Part shown: positions 42,792-52,501 of the stretch, piece by piece | Position numbering within the stretch: position 1 is the stretch's first letter | Layout of the letters: each line of letters begins with the position of its first letter | Source: Geomonas diazotrophica | GTDB taxonomy: Bacteria; Desulfobacterota; Desulfuromonadia; Geobacterales; Geobacteraceae | Assembly (NCBI RefSeq): GCF_018919385.1 | Contig: NZ_JAHLMF010000010.1 | Location: 91,683-155,682 of the forward strand | Direction of reading: 5' to 3' | DNA length: 64,000 nt | The notes under the pieces: model-generated | Database searches by the model: none | Told to the model about the DNA's origin: nothing | Seen by the model: only the letters and a program-made list of their open reading frames with translations | Position numbers and translations under genes: made by a program

Positions 42792-43580
42792 TCAGCGCCT
42801 GAAACAGCGCCCGGCAACGAAACGCGCCTCGAACTCCAAGGTAACCCTTCTCAGCGGCTCGTCCAAAAAGCGCAGCGCCCTTTGGGCAATCGGGAACGGA
42901 ACCCCGCCGTAAAAGGCCTGCGCGACACCGCCGGCGATACAGGCCAGGGTATCGGAATCACCTCCAAGCGAGACGGCAAGCCGCAGGGCGCTCTCGAAGT
43001 CCTCTGAATCGAAGAACGCGGCCAGCGCCTGGGGCACCGTCCCCTGGCAGGAGACGTCGAAGCGGTAACCGGGACGGATCTCGTCGCAGCTCCGCGATAG
43101 GTCGTAGCCGAAGCGTCCGCTCACGAAGCTGCGTATCTCCTCCTTGCCGGCGCCGCTGCGCCCGAGGTAGATCGCGGCTGCCGCGGCCTGCGCGCCCCTC
43201 ACCCCCTCGGGGTGGCCGTGGGTGGGAAGGGTGTACTCCTCGGCCTTTTGCAGTACGTCGTCAAGGGAATCGAAGGCCCAGGCAGCAGGCGCGATGCGCA
43301 TCGCGGAGCCGTTGCCCCAGCTTTGGTAGGGGGCGGCGTCCTCGCTTGCGGCCCAGAGCGCAAAGTTTTTGCCGTACCCGGCATCCGGGTAGCTGCGATA
43401 GTAGCGCCGCATCACCTGGGCGTACGGCTCGCCCCCCATGATCGCGTCGGCCAGCGCCACGGTGAGCACCGTATCGTCGGTGAAGCGGCAGTGGTCCTGG
43501 AACAGCGGGAAGGACGTGGTCTTTATGTTGTTCCACTCGTAGATGGAGCCGACAATGTCGCCGGCCAGCGCACCGAGCAT
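42792..43580 (-). CDS. ADP-ribosylglycohydrolase family protein
   Basis: 262 residues. The all-helical family core is clear: MLGALAGDIVGSIYEW at the start, FTDDTVLTVALADA near 33 (metal ligands), NGSAMRIAP near 90, and SLGGDSDTLACIAGG near 205 (the second metal site, with S for the usual T). It removes ADP-ribose from proteins or small molecules. DraG, which reactivates NifH, belongs to the same superfamily, but this sequence looks like the general bacterial group. ATG at 43580. Divergent from acpH. Confidence 0.88.
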   Translation of the reverse strand: MLGALAGDIVGSIYEWNNIKTTSFPLFQDHCRFTDDTVLTVALADAIMGGEPYAQVMRRYYRSYPDAGYGKNFALWAASEDAAPYQSWGNGSAMRIAPAAWAFDSLDDVLQKAEEYTLPTHGHPEGVRGAQAAAAAIYLGRSGAGKEEIRSFVSGRFGYDLSRSCDEIRPGYRFDVSCQGTVPQALAAFFDSEDFESALRLAVSLGGDSDTLACIAGGVAQAFYGGVPFPIAQRALRFLDEPLRRVTLEFEARFVAGRCFRR

Positions 43581-43628
43581 GTCACTCCCCCTACCCCTTC
43601 TGCCGAGGTTTTGGTATCATCACTTGCC

Positions 43629-44216
43629 ATGAACTACCTCTTCCATCTCTACTTGTCCGGCGACGACCCCGCCACCCTCACCGGCAACTTCATGGGGGAC
43701 TTCGTCAAGGGACCGCTCGCCGACCGATTCCCTGAGCCCCTGCGCCAAGGCCTGGAGCTGCACCGGCGCATCGACTCCTTCGCCCAGAAGCACCAAGGCT
43801 TCACCAACAGCCGCCTGCGCATCGCGCCTGAGTTCGGGCTTTACCGGGGCATCCTGGTCGACCTCTACTACGACCACTTCCTGGCCACCGGCTGGGGGCA
43901 ATGGCACCAGGAACCGCTGCCGGTCTACCTGAAGCGCGTCAGGAGGATCGTCGAAGGGAACCGGTCCCTGCTGCCGGAACCCTTGCAGAGGTTGGTCCCG
44001 GTGATATTCGAGGACATGATCCCCTCCTACCTCACCACCGACGGGGTTGCCGGCGCCCTGGAGCGGATGTCCAGGCGCGTGAAGCGGTCCAACCCACTGG
44101 CCGGTGGCGGCAGGGAGCTTACCCGCAACTACCACGCTTTGCAAGAGGATTTCCTGGAATTCCTGCCCGAGGTGCACCGGTACGCGCAGGAGTTTTTACA
44201 GCGCAGAACAGGTTGA
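43629..44216 (+). CDS. Acyl carrier protein phosphodiesterase (AcpH/YajB family)
   Basis: 195 residues. MNYLFHLYLSGDDPATLTGNFMGDFVKG at the start and LHRRIDSFAQKH and LYYDHFLATGW further on match the HD-related AcpH family, which removes the phosphopantetheine arm from acyl carrier protein. Metal-ligand His and Asp residues are kept. ATG at 43629 with a weak ribosome site. Monocistronic by appearance. Confidence 0.87.
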   Translation: MNYLFHLYLSGDDPATLTGNFMGDFVKGPLADRFPEPLRQGLELHRRIDSFAQKHQGFTNSRLRIAPEFGLYRGILVDLYYDHFLATGWGQWHQEPLPVYLKRVRRIVEGNRSLLPEPLQRLVPVIFEDMIPSYLTTDGVAGALERMSRRVKRSNPLAGGGRELTRNYHALQEDFLEFLPEVHRYAQEFLQRRTG

Positions 44217-44490
44217 GCCGCTTCACCTTTGATACTGTCTTTTTAGAGGGCTCATTGTTTTTACACCGGCCGGGATTGTCACAGTGACGCCGGCCACTGT
44301 ATCCCCGCCCCCCTCCACATCCTCCAAATCGGTCCTTTTAGAAAAAAGCCCCCCGTCCCATACTCCATGCAGAAACTTCAATAGCGAAAAATCACACGTT
44401 CAGTCATTAAATCGCAACAATCCGCTTGAATAGAAACCCGCACCGCGGTAAATTAAAGCGCCGTATTGATGTCGCACCTGGAGAAGACCG

Positions 44491-44946
44491 ATAGACACGA
44501 TCCACCTGCTCATCTTCGCCCTCGACGGCCAACGCTACGCTTTGAGCCTGGATCAGGTCACCAGGGTCATCAGGGCGGCCGCGCTTACCCCGATTCCCCA
44601 TGCCCCGGACGTCGTGCTCGGCATCCTCGATCTGCAAGGGGAAGTTATCCCCGTCATAAACCTGAGAAAAAGGTTCCGTCTGCCGGAGCGAGGCATCGGG
44701 TGCGAGGACCAGTTCGTCGTGGCGCATACCGGGAGGCTCCAACTGGCCCTGCACGTGGACGGCACCGAGGGGGTGCTGCAGCAGGCTGCCGGTTCGCCGG
44801 TTTCGGCCGACGAGATCGTGGCGGGCACTGAATTCCTGGCCGGCGTTACGAGGACCACGGAGGGGCTGGTGCTGATCCACGACCTGGATACCCTGCTCTT
44901 CCCCGACGAAGAGGCGCAGATCCGCGCGGCGCTGGAAAAGGTGTAG
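44491..44946 (+). CDS. cheW: CheW-like coupling protein, apparent ATA start
   Basis: 151 residues if counted from the ATA at 44491. The first strand of the CheW fold (HLLIFALDGQRYALSLDQV) starts right there, and GGAGAAG lies 4 bases upstream. An in-frame TGA closes the frame at 44467, and no ATG, GTG or TTG stands between them; the first standard start (TTG 44542) would remove the first strand. The rest is complete: VLGILDLQGEVIPVINLRKRF and LIHDLDTLL. It links receptor to CheA and is first in the chemotaxis-like cluster, one base from cheR. Confidence 0.85.
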   Translation: MDTIHLLIFALDGQRYALSLDQVTRVIRAAALTPIPHAPDVVLGILDLQGEVIPVINLRKRFRLPERGIGCEDQFVVAHTGRLQLALHVDGTEGVLQQAAGSPVSADEIVAGTEFLAGVTRTTEGLVLIHDLDTLLFPDEEAQIRAALEKV

Positions 44947-44947
44947 C

Positions 44948-46405
44948 GTGGGCGACGATCACCACCACTCCCTGCCGACTTTCGCACGGTTCATAGCCAG
45001 GAACATGGGGCTGCATTTTCCCGAGACGCGACTGCGCGAGCTCGCGCAAAAGATGTCCGCCCTGGCGCGGGAGGCCGGTTTCGAGGACCTGGATAACTAC
45101 CTGTTCCAGCTCATGGCCGCCCCGCTGTCCCAGGAACAGCTGAAGGCGCTCTCCGGCGCCCTGACCATCGGCGAAACGTATTTCCTGCGCGACCCCAAGA
45201 GCTACCGCGTGCTCGAGCGGCAGGTGCTCCCGGCGCTCATCGATACACGGCGCCGCGGCGGCAAGACCCTCAAGATCTGGAGCGCCGGCTGTGCCACCGG
45301 CGAGGAGCCTTACTCCATCGCCATCATCCTGAGCCGCCTGCTGCAGGACCTGCCCGATTGGAAGATCACGCTCCTTGGCACCGACATCAACGAAGAAGCG
45401 CTGGAACGTGCCCAGAGAGGGGTGTACGGCAAATGGTCCTTCCGAAACGCCCCGGAATGGCTCATGGAGTACTTCACCCCCCTGGGGGACGGTCAGTTCG
45501 AGGTTGCCCCCCGCATCCGGCAGATGGTGCATTTCAGCCAGATGAACCTTGCCGCCGACGCGGGAAACGCGCTCACCGGCGGCGTGGACATCATCTTCTG
45601 CCGCAACGTGATGCTCTACTTCCATGCCGAGCTGATCGAAAAGACGGTGGCCCTGTTTCATGCCGCCCTGAAACAGGGGGGGTGGCTTTTCGTCGGCCCC
45701 ACCGAGGTGGACCACCAGAGGCTGCGCGGCTTCAGCTGCCATTACTTCGACGGGGCGCTCTTGCTGAGAAAAGGTGAACCGCGCCGGAAAACGCAGCAGC
45801 CGGCCGCACCCGCCGTCGCGCCGCAGGCCCCGGTCGCTGGCGCAGTTCCGGCCGGCGCCTCCCCGGCGGGGCACCCACCCTCCTCCGGCGCTTCTCTTTT
45901 GCAGGCGGACCAGCGTCCCGAAAGCGTCGCGCTGGCTCGTGCCGCGTACCATGCCGGAGAGTACCATGAGGCCGCCCGTCTTGCCCTCTCCGCGCCGCAC
46001 CTCCCCGAGAGCCTTGCCCTCGCGGCGCGCTGCTACGCGAACCTTGGGCGATACCAGGAGGCCCGTGAACAATGCGAAAAGGCGCTTTTGCTGGAGCGCC
46101 TTGACGTCCGTACCCATTACCTGCTTTCCATGATCCTGGAGCAGTTGGGCGACGATGCCGGCGCGGAAGCCTCCTTGAAGCGCGCGCTCTACCTGGACCA
46201 CGACTACCTGCTCGCCTACTTCGCCCTGGGCAACCTGTGCCGCAAGCGGGGCGAATTTCGCGATGCGGCCCAGAGCTTTGCCAACGCCCTGCGCCTGCTG
46301 CAGCGGCACGACCCTGCCGAAGTCCTGCCGGAGGCCGAAGGGATCACGGCAGGGATGCTGACGCAGCTGATCAAGGGGATGATCGCCGGGTTGAACCGCA
46401 GGTAA
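44948..46405 (+). CDS. cheR: Chemoreceptor methyltransferase CheR with C-terminal TPR repeats
   Basis: 485 residues. The CheR N-terminal helical domain (1-75) is followed by the SAM domain with WSAGCATGEEPYSIAI near residue 115 and FCRNVMLYF near 218. A Pro/Ala linker (280-325) leads to TPR-like repeats (about 330-465) of the kind that modulate methylation in alternative chemosensory systems. It methylates receptor glutamates. GTG at 44948 lies one base after the cheW stop. Confidence 0.94.
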   Translation: MGDDHHHSLPTFARFIARNMGLHFPETRLRELAQKMSALAREAGFEDLDNYLFQLMAAPLSQEQLKALSGALTIGETYFLRDPKSYRVLERQVLPALIDTRRRGGKTLKIWSAGCATGEEPYSIAIILSRLLQDLPDWKITLLGTDINEEALERAQRGVYGKWSFRNAPEWLMEYFTPLGDGQFEVAPRIRQMVHFSQMNLAADAGNALTGGVDIIFCRNVMLYFHAELIEKTVALFHAALKQGGWLFVGPTEVDHQRLRGFSCHYFDGALLLRKGEPRRKTQQPAAPAVAPQAPVAGAVPAGASPAGHPPSSGASLLQADQRPESVALARAAYHAGEYHEAARLALSAPHLPESLALAARCYANLGRYQEAREQCEKALLLERLDVRTHYLLSMILEQLGDDAGAEASLKRALYLDHDYLLAYFALGNLCRKRGEFRDAAQSFANALRLLQRHDPAEVLPEAEGITAGMLTQLIKGMIAGLNRR

Positions 46406-46438
46406 AACCGGCGGCACGACAGTTTCGGGAGATGGCGG

Positions 46439-47044
46439 ATGCCACTGAAGAGTTCCAGCATAGATTGGGCCTTACTGCTAAAGCGCCAGGAGGCCGCCTT
46501 CCAGGCGGCGGTTGCGCCCTCCGACGACCCGGTGCGCGAGCAGGCGCTCCTTTTGGAACGGGCGCGCCAGTTGAGCCTGAAAAAGGAGCCTGCCGCGGAT
46601 GGGACCGGCATCGACTGCCTTGAATTCCTCCTGTCCGGGGAGCGCTACGCCATCGAGCTCTCCTACATAGCGGCAACCCTGCCGCTCACGGACTTCACGC
46701 CGCTTTTTTGCGCCCCCTCCTTCGTACTGGGGATCACCAACCTGCGCGGCCGCATCATCTCCATCGTGGACCTGCGCCGTTTTTTCGAACTCCCCGCGCT
46801 GGGGCTTTCGGACCTGAACCGGGTGATCGTGGTGGGAGACGAACGGATGGAGTTCGGGGTGCTGGCCGACAGCATCGTCGGCACGAGATCCGTATCGGCT
46901 GCGGATCTTCTCCCGACTCCCGACACCTTTGCCGGGCCCAGGGAGGAGTTCGTCGCGGGGGTGACCGCCGAGCGCCTGGCCCTGCTGGACATGGGGAGGA
47001 TACTGGCCGACCCGCGCATGGTGGTGCACGAAGAGGTAGGGTAG
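46439..47044 (+). CDS. cheW: Second CheW-like coupling protein with N-terminal extension
   Basis: 201 residues. An N-terminal helical extension of about 55 residues (LLKRQEAAFQAAV) precedes the CheW domain: CLEFLLSGERYAIELSYI, FVLGITNLRGRIISIVDLRRFF and LALLDMGRILAD. Two different CheW proteins in one cluster are common in non-flagellar systems. ATG at 46439 after GGGAGATGGCGG, 33 bases past cheR. Confidence 0.92.
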   Translation: MPLKSSSIDWALLLKRQEAAFQAAVAPSDDPVREQALLLERARQLSLKKEPAADGTGIDCLEFLLSGERYAIELSYIAATLPLTDFTPLFCAPSFVLGITNLRGRIISIVDLRRFFELPALGLSDLNRVIVVGDERMEFGVLADSIVGTRSVSAADLLPTPDTFAGPREEFVAGVTAERLALLDMGRILADPRMVVHEEVG

Positions 47045-47051
47045 AAAAGCC

Positions 47052-47224
47052 AGGTTGAGGTTGAGGTTAAGGTTGTCCAGCTTAGTTAGTCATTTTTGCA
47101 GTCAAGGGTTGCGTTTGTGGGTTTTCTCAACCTCAACCTAAACCTTGACCTGTTTCATAGGTTTGTGGGTTTTCTCAACCTCAACCTAAACCTTGACCTG
47201 TTTCATCCTTGACCTGTTTCATAG
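47052..47224. repeat. Tandem and inverted repeat array between cheW and mcp
   Basis: A 48-base unit beginning GTTTGTGGGTTTTCTCAACC at 47113 is repeated at 47161 (46 bases identical). A partial third copy, CCTTGACCTGTTTCATAG, is at 47207-47224. Upstream, AGGTTGAGGTTGAGGTTAAG (47052-47071) is nearly the reverse complement of the CTCAACCTCAACCTAAACC part, so the array can fold into alternative hairpins. It fills most of the gap before the receptor gene. Confidence 0.9.
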
Positions 47225-47232
47225 GGGGTTCC

Positions 47233-49089
47233 ATGCTGAGTAATCTGAAGATCCGTTCCCGACTGGTTGCCGGTTTTTCCGTGCTGGTCCTGTTCCTGAT
47301 CCTGATCGGGGCGCTTTCCCTTAAAAACCTCGCCGCCGAAGGCGACCTTTTGAGCGAGTTCTACGAACACCCCTTCGCCGTGACCAACGCCATCCAGCAG
47401 GTGGACACCAACATCACCCGCATGCATCGCGGCATGAAGGACGTGATACTCTACGCGAGCGACCGGGAGGACATGGAGGCGTCGATCGCGGAAATAGAGA
47501 GCTGCGAGAAGAACGTCTACCGTCAACTGGCGCTGGCCAGGGAACGCGTACCGGGTGACAAGTCCAAGATCGATCAGATCAGGGAGTCGATGGACCAGTG
47601 GAAGGTGGTCCGCGGCAAGACCATCGTCCTGGCGCAACAGGGAAAGGTCAAGGAGGCCATCGCCTTTCACAAGGCATACGCCCGGCGCACGGTCGCCCAG
47701 ATCGACGCACAGGTGAACGAGGTGCTCAAGGACTCCTACTCCATCGCCGAGAGATTCGCCGCCGAATCCAGCAAGAACCAGCGCTTCACCTTCGCCATCA
47801 CCGCGGTCCTCGTGGCCCTGGCCTGCATTCTGGCCGCGGTCATCGCCTTCGCCATCACCGCCTCCATCACGAGACCGCTCACCGACGCGGTGCAGGCCGC
47901 CGACCGGCTGGCCCAGGGGGACGTCTCCGTCGAGATCGGCAGCAGTTCCCCCGACGAGCTCGGACAGCTCCTCAGGGCCATGGGCAAGGTGGTCCAGTCG
48001 ATGCGCGGCATGGGGGAGACCGCGAACCGCATCGCCCTGGGAGACCTCGACGTGGAGGTCGTTCCTCTCTCCGAGGCCGACGTCTTCGGCAAGGCGATGC
48101 GCGACATGGTGGCGTCGCTCAACACCCTTGCCGACAACGCCGACCGCATCGCATCGGGCGACCTCACCATCGAGGTGCTCGCCGCCTCCCCCAAGGACCG
48201 TCTCGGCAACTCCTTCCAGGCGATGACCAGGAACCTCAGGGAGCTCACCTTCGAGATCGCCGAGGTCGTCAACGTCCTGGCCGGATCGGCCGCCGAGATC
48301 ATGACCACGGTGAGCGAACTCGCCTCCAGCTCGGCCCAGACCGCGACCTCCATCTCCGAGACCAACGCCACCGTCCAGGAGATCCGCCAGACCACCGACC
48401 TCACCTCGCAGAAGTCGCGCCAGGTGTACGAAAGCGCGCACCGCTCGACCCAGATCGCCCGCACCGGCCGCGAATCGGTGAACAGCGCCATCGGCGGGAT
48501 GCAGGGTATCGACGAGCGCATGGGTTTCATCGCGGAGCGCATCGTCAACCTCTCGGAACAAAGCCAGGCCATCGGCGAGATCATCGCCACCGTCGCAGAC
48601 CTCGCCGAGCAGTCGAACCTGTTGGCGGTGAACGCGGCCATCGAGGCTGCCAAGGCCGGGGAGCACGGCAAGGGATTCGCCGTCGTGGCGCAGGAGGTGA
48701 AGAACCTGGCCACCCAGTCCAAGCAGGCCACCTCCCAGGTCAGGAGCATCATCGGACAGATCCAGAAGGCGACCACCGCCGCGGTCCTCGCCACAGAGCA
48801 GGGTAGCAAGGCGGTCGAGGCGGGGGTGAAACAGTCAAGCGAGGCGGGGGAATCGATCAGGCAGCTCGCCGCCAGCATCGAGGAATCCTCAAACGCCACC
48901 CTGCAGATCGTCACCTCCACCCAGGAGCAGGCGATCGGCATGGACCAGATCGCGATCGCCATCCAGAGCATCAACCAGGCCAGCGATCAGAACGTCGAGG
49001 GATCGCGCCAGATCGAGGCGGCGGCCCGCAACCTGTACGAGCTGAACCAGAAGCTGCAAAGGCTCGTCAGCGGTTACAAGGTGGCATGA
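47233..49089 (+). CDS. Methyl-accepting chemotaxis protein of the chemosensory cluster
   Basis: 618 residues. Transmembrane helix 1 (about 10-31), a periplasmic four-helix-type sensor (32-185), helix 2 (about 187-212), a HAMP domain with [19 protein letters not shown], and a likely second HAMP-like segment ([16 protein letters not shown]). The signalling coiled coil has its tip at [21 protein letters not shown] near 465-485. No C-terminal CheR-tethering pentapeptide is seen. ATG at 47233 after AGGGGG. It lies between cheW and cheA, so it is the dedicated receptor of this system. Confidence 0.94.
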   Translation: MLSNLKIRSRLVAGFSVLVLFLILIGALSLKNLAAEGDLLSEFYEHPFAVTNAIQQVDTNITRMHRGMKDVILYASDREDMEASIAEIESCEKNVYRQLALARERVPGDKSKIDQIRESMDQWKVVRGKTIVLAQQGKVKEAIAFHKAYARRTVAQIDAQVNEVLKDSYSIAERFAAESSKNQRFTFAITAVLVALACILAAVIAFAITASITRPLTDAVQAADRLAQGDVSVEIGSSSPDELGQLLRAMGKVVQSMRGMGETANRIALGDLDVEVVPLSEADVFGKAMRDMVASLNTLADNADRIASGDLTIEVLAASPKDRLGNSFQAMTRNLRELTFEIAEVVNVLAGSAAEIMTTVSELASSSAQTATSISETNATVQEIRQTTDLTSQKSRQVYESAHRSTQIARTGRESVNSAIGGMQGIDERMGFIAERIVNLSEQSQAIGEIIATVADLAEQSNLLAVNAAIEAAKAGEHGKGFAVVAQEVKNLATQSKQATSQVRSIIGQIQKATTAAVLATEQGSKAVEAGVKQSSEAGESIRQLAASIEESSNATLQIVTSTQEQAIGMDQIAIAIQSINQASDQNVEGSRQIEAAARNLYELNQKLQRLVSGYKVA

Positions 49090-49125
49090 TGCCCATGACG
49101 GCGGGAAACGGGGGCTTACTGCGGC

Positions 49126-51420
49126 ATGCTTGACAGCGACGCCTTGCTCAAAGAACTCCTTGAGACCTTCGAACTGGAGGCACGGGAGCACCTGGGGGAA
49201 CTCTCCACCCTGCTCATCTCTTTGGAGCGCGAGCCGGAGGCTGCCGAACGGGTGCGTCTGCTGGAGGCGATCTTCCGCCGCGTGCACACCCTTAAGGGGG
49301 CGGCACACGCGGTGAACCTCCCGGACGTCGCCCTGGCCTGTCAGCGGCTCGAAGACGTGCTCGCCGATTTGAAAAGGGGGGACCTTCCCCTCGGGCTCGA
49401 ACAGTTCGACTCGCTGCACGTCAGCATCAACGAACTGGGCGAACGGGTCACCTTCTACCATCCCGCCGCAACAGCGGTCCCGGCATCTTCTGCGCCGCAC
49501 GAGCTTCCGGTCGCCGCGGCGGTCCCGCCGGACCCGGCGCCAGTGGGGGTGGAGCCCCGTGCCCCCCTCCCGGCACGTGAGGCTGCCGCGCATCACGGCG
49601 CGCCCCCCACCTCTTCCGCACCGCACCGGGCGCCGCAGAGGAAAGCGGCCGAGGCGCGTCCCCCTGCGGCGCGCCCGTACGGGGACGAGACGGTCCGGGT
49701 TTCGGCGCGCCTTCTGGAAGAGCTCCTGTTGCAGTCCGAGGAGCTCGTTTCCGCGAAACTTTCCGCCTCGGCGCTCCATGAAGAGCTGGCCGCAGCGGCC
49801 GGCGAGCTGGCGCTGCGCCAGGGGGAACGTAGCCGTGCCCTGGAGACCGCCCGCAGGATCGTCAAGGGGGCCAGTGGCCGGGAAGCAGCACTCGCCGCCA
49901 TGCTGGAGCAGAGCTGCCAGACGGAGCGGCACCTGGAGGGGCGTCTGCGCCTGCTGGAAAAGAGCGCGGACAAGCACCTGAGGTCGCTGCAGGCCATGCT
50001 CGACCCGCTCCTTGAGGAGATGAAGAAGCTGCAGCTCCTCCCCTGCTCCACGCTGTGCGACCCCTTCGCCAAGCTGGTGCGGGACCTCTCCCGCGAACTG
50101 GGGAAGGAGGCCGAGTTCAGCTGCCTAGGGGGCGAGCTCGAGATCGACCGCCGCATCCTCGCCGAACTGAAGGAGCCGCTCCTGCACCTGGTGCGCAATA
50201 CCGTCGACCACGGCATCGAGGAGCCGCAGCAACGCCTGGCCGCGGGCAAACCCGCCAGGGGGGCGATCGGCCTCGAGATCAGGCTGCAGGATGCCAACCG
50301 CGCCGAACTCATCCTGGAGGACGACGGCCGCGGCATCGACCTGGCTCGGATCAAGGCCGCGGCAAAACGACTCGAAGCGGCCCCGGCGGAACTCCTGGAG
50401 CGGATGCAGGACCACGAAGCGCTGCAGCTCATCTTCGAGTCGGGGCTCTCCACCAGCAGCTCCGTCGGCAACGTCTCGGGACGGGGGCTCGGCCTCGCCA
50501 TCGTGCGCCACTCCCTCGAGCGCCTGGGGGGGCACGTCACCGTCTCCAGCACCCCTGGCGCCGGGACCGTGTTCCGGCTGGCCTTTCCCCTCTCCTTCGC
50601 GAGGATCAGGGGGCTCCTGGTGCAGGTCGCCGGCCGGGACTGCGTGATCCCGGCCACCAACGTGGAACTGAGCTCGCGGGTGGCACCTGCCGAGGTTAAA
50701 CGGGTGGAGAACCGCGACACGGTGCTCGTGAACGGAGAGGTGGTCGCGCTGGTCGCGCTGGCGCGGATCCTCGAACTCAAACGCGGCGCGCAGGCCGCGG
50801 AGGACAACCTCTGCTTCGTGCTGCTGCATGCCGGCGAGAAGAGGATCGCCTTCGCCGTCGACCAGGTGCTTGGGGTCCAGGAGATCCTGGTCAAGCCGCT
50901 TGGACGGCAGCTCTCGCGTGTCCGCAACGTGTCCGGGGGGACCGTGCTCGGCAACGGCCGGGTTGTCCCGGTCCTGAACGTGGCGGACCTGTTCCGCTCG
51001 GCGCTCTCCGTCGAGGCGCCGCCGGTTTCCCCCCCCTCTCACGCTCCCCAGGCCCGGCGGGTCTCGGTGCTGGTGGCGGAGGACTCGATCACCTCGCGCA
51101 CGCTTTTAAAGAACATCCTGGAATCGGCCGGCTACGAGGTGCGCACCGCCGTGGACGGGGCGGATGCGCTCTCCCAGCTAAAGAGCCAGGCCTGCGACGT
51201 GGTGATCTCCGACATCGAGATGCCGCGCATGGACGGCTTCCAGCTCACCGAGGCGATCCGCGCAGACGGCAGGCTCTCCACGTTGCCGGTGATCCTCGTG
51301 ACGGGACTGGAATCGCGCAGCGACCGCGAGCGCGGCATCGACGCGGGCGCCAGCGCCTACCTGGTGAAGAGCAGCTTCGACCAGGGAAACCTCATCGAGG
51401 TAATTCAAAAACTTAGCTGA
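49126..51420 (+). CDS. cheA: Hybrid chemotaxis histidine kinase CheA with C-terminal receiver
   Basis: 764 residues. An HPt domain with the phospho-accepting His in VHTLKGAAHA near 55. A Pro/Ala-rich linker (110-185) has no clear CheY-binding P2 domain. Dimerisation helices are followed by a kinase domain (VRNTVDHGIEEP near 357; DDGRGIDL near 402; GRGLGLAIVRHSLERLGG near 455) and a CheW-like domain (about 500-625). The receiver domain has its Asp in DIEMPRMDG near 700. The fused receiver may serve as a phosphate sink or output. ATG at 49126. Confidence 0.95.
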   Translation: MLDSDALLKELLETFELEAREHLGELSTLLISLEREPEAAERVRLLEAIFRRVHTLKGAAHAVNLPDVALACQRLEDVLADLKRGDLPLGLEQFDSLHVSINELGERVTFYHPAATAVPASSAPHELPVAAAVPPDPAPVGVEPRAPLPAREAAAHHGAPPTSSAPHRAPQRKAAEARPPAARPYGDETVRVSARLLEELLLQSEELVSAKLSASALHEELAAAAGELALRQGERSRALETARRIVKGASGREAALAAMLEQSCQTERHLEGRLRLLEKSADKHLRSLQAMLDPLLEEMKKLQLLPCSTLCDPFAKLVRDLSRELGKEAEFSCLGGELEIDRRILAELKEPLLHLVRNTVDHGIEEPQQRLAAGKPARGAIGLEIRLQDANRAELILEDDGRGIDLARIKAAAKRLEAAPAELLERMQDHEALQLIFESGLSTSSSVGNVSGRGLGLAIVRHSLERLGGHVTVSSTPGAGTVFRLAFPLSFARIRGLLVQVAGRDCVIPATNVELSSRVAPAEVKRVENRDTVLVNGEVVALVALARILELKRGAQAAEDNLCFVLLHAGEKRIAFAVDQVLGVQEILVKPLGRQLSRVRNVSGGTVLGNGRVVPVLNVADLFRSALSVEAPPVSPPSHAPQARRVSVLVAEDSITSRTLLKNILESAGYEVRTAVDGADALSQLKSQACDVVISDIEMPRMDGFQLTEAIRADGRLSTLPVILVTGLESRSDRERGIDAGASAYLVKSSFDQGNLIEVIQKLS

Positions 51421-51432
51421 CGAGGGACCGGC

Positions 51433-52491
51433 GTGATCAGACTGTTGGTGGTAGAGGATTCAAAAACGGTGCAGCGCGCGCTGGTGGCTGCCTTCGAGGC
51501 CGACCCCGAGTTCAAGGTGATCGGCACCGCCGAAACCGGCGAGGAGGCGGTCGAGGCAGCCAGGACGCTCAAGCCCGACCTGATCACCATGGACATCAAC
51601 CTTCCCGGCATGGACGGCTTCGACGCCACCCGCGCCATCATGTCCAGTTGCCCGGTCCCCATCGTCATCGTCACCGGGAAGATGAATCCCAAGGATTCCG
51701 CCACCCTGTTCCGGGTCATGGAGGCCGGCGCCCTCATGGTCCTCTCCAAGCCGGATCCGGTGGGGAGCCCGGGGTACCAGGCCTCGGTGGACTACCTGAT
51801 CCACCACCTGAAGCTGATGGCCGAGATCAAGGTGGTGCGCCGCATCTTCCCGAGCGGCAAGACGATCCCCCGTACCGAGCGCCCGGTCCCCCTCCCCCCG
51901 GTGCAGCCGGTCAAGGTGGTGGCGATCGGGGCCTCTACCGGAGGGCCGCCCCTGCTGCGCCAGATCCTCGCCGAGCTCCCGGAACGGTTCCCCGCCGCGG
52001 TCCTCGTGGTGCAGCACATGGCCGTGGGGTTCACGGAGAATTTCGTGCACTGGCTGAACCGCAGCTCCAAGCTCCCGGTGCAGCTCGGAACCGACGGGGC
52101 GCAGCTCATCCCCGGGCAGGTCTACGTGGCGCCGGACCACTTTCACATGGAGGTCACCCGGTCCGGGAGGATCCTGCTGACCGATGCCGCGCCGGAGCAC
52201 GGCGTGCGCCCCTCGGTCTCGGCGCTCTTTCGCTCGGTGGCGCACTGTTACGGCCGGCAGGCCATGGGAGTGCTCCTCACCGGCATGGGAAAGGACGGGG
52301 CCCTGGAACTGAAGGCGATCCGGGGGCGCGGCGGCATCACGGTGGCCCAGGATCGGGAAAGTTCCATGGTCTTCGGCATGCCCGGAGAGGCGATAGAGAT
52401 CGACGCGGCCCAGCACGTGCTGCCGCCGGGGGGGATCATCGAACTGTTGCACAGGGTGACCAGCAAGGGCGCAAGCGCCGTCTCAAGTTGA
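51433..52491 (+). CDS. cheB: Receptor methylesterase CheB
   Basis: 352 residues. A receiver domain with the phospho-Asp in LITMDINLPGMDG near 56 is followed by the esterase domain. The catalytic triad is Ser in GASTGGPPLL (near 168), His in VVQHMAVG (near 194), and Asp in GMGKDGALEL (near 290). It removes methyl groups from receptor glutamates and is activated by phosphorylation from CheA. GTG at 51433 follows GAGGGACCGGC, 12 bases after cheA. Confidence 0.95.
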   Translation: MIRLLVVEDSKTVQRALVAAFEADPEFKVIGTAETGEEAVEAARTLKPDLITMDINLPGMDGFDATRAIMSSCPVPIVIVTGKMNPKDSATLFRVMEAGALMVLSKPDPVGSPGYQASVDYLIHHLKLMAEIKVVRRIFPSGKTIPRTERPVPLPPVQPVKVVAIGASTGGPPLLRQILAELPERFPAAVLVVQHMAVGFTENFVHWLNRSSKLPVQLGTDGAQLIPGQVYVAPDHFHMEVTRSGRILLTDAAPEHGVRPSVSALFRSVAHCYGRQAMGVLLTGMGKDGALELKAIRGRGGITVAQDRESSMVFGMPGEAIEIDAAQHVLPPGGIIELLHRVTSKGASAVSS

Positions 52492-52501
52492 GGGGAAAAA
52501 C

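Noticed and set aside
42792..43580. ADP-ribosylglycohydrolase read as DraG, the NifH-reactivating enzyme
   Set aside because: The superfamily is right and nif genes are present, but the protein is 40 kb from nif, no draT-like gene is beside it, and its motifs fit the broad bacterial group better.
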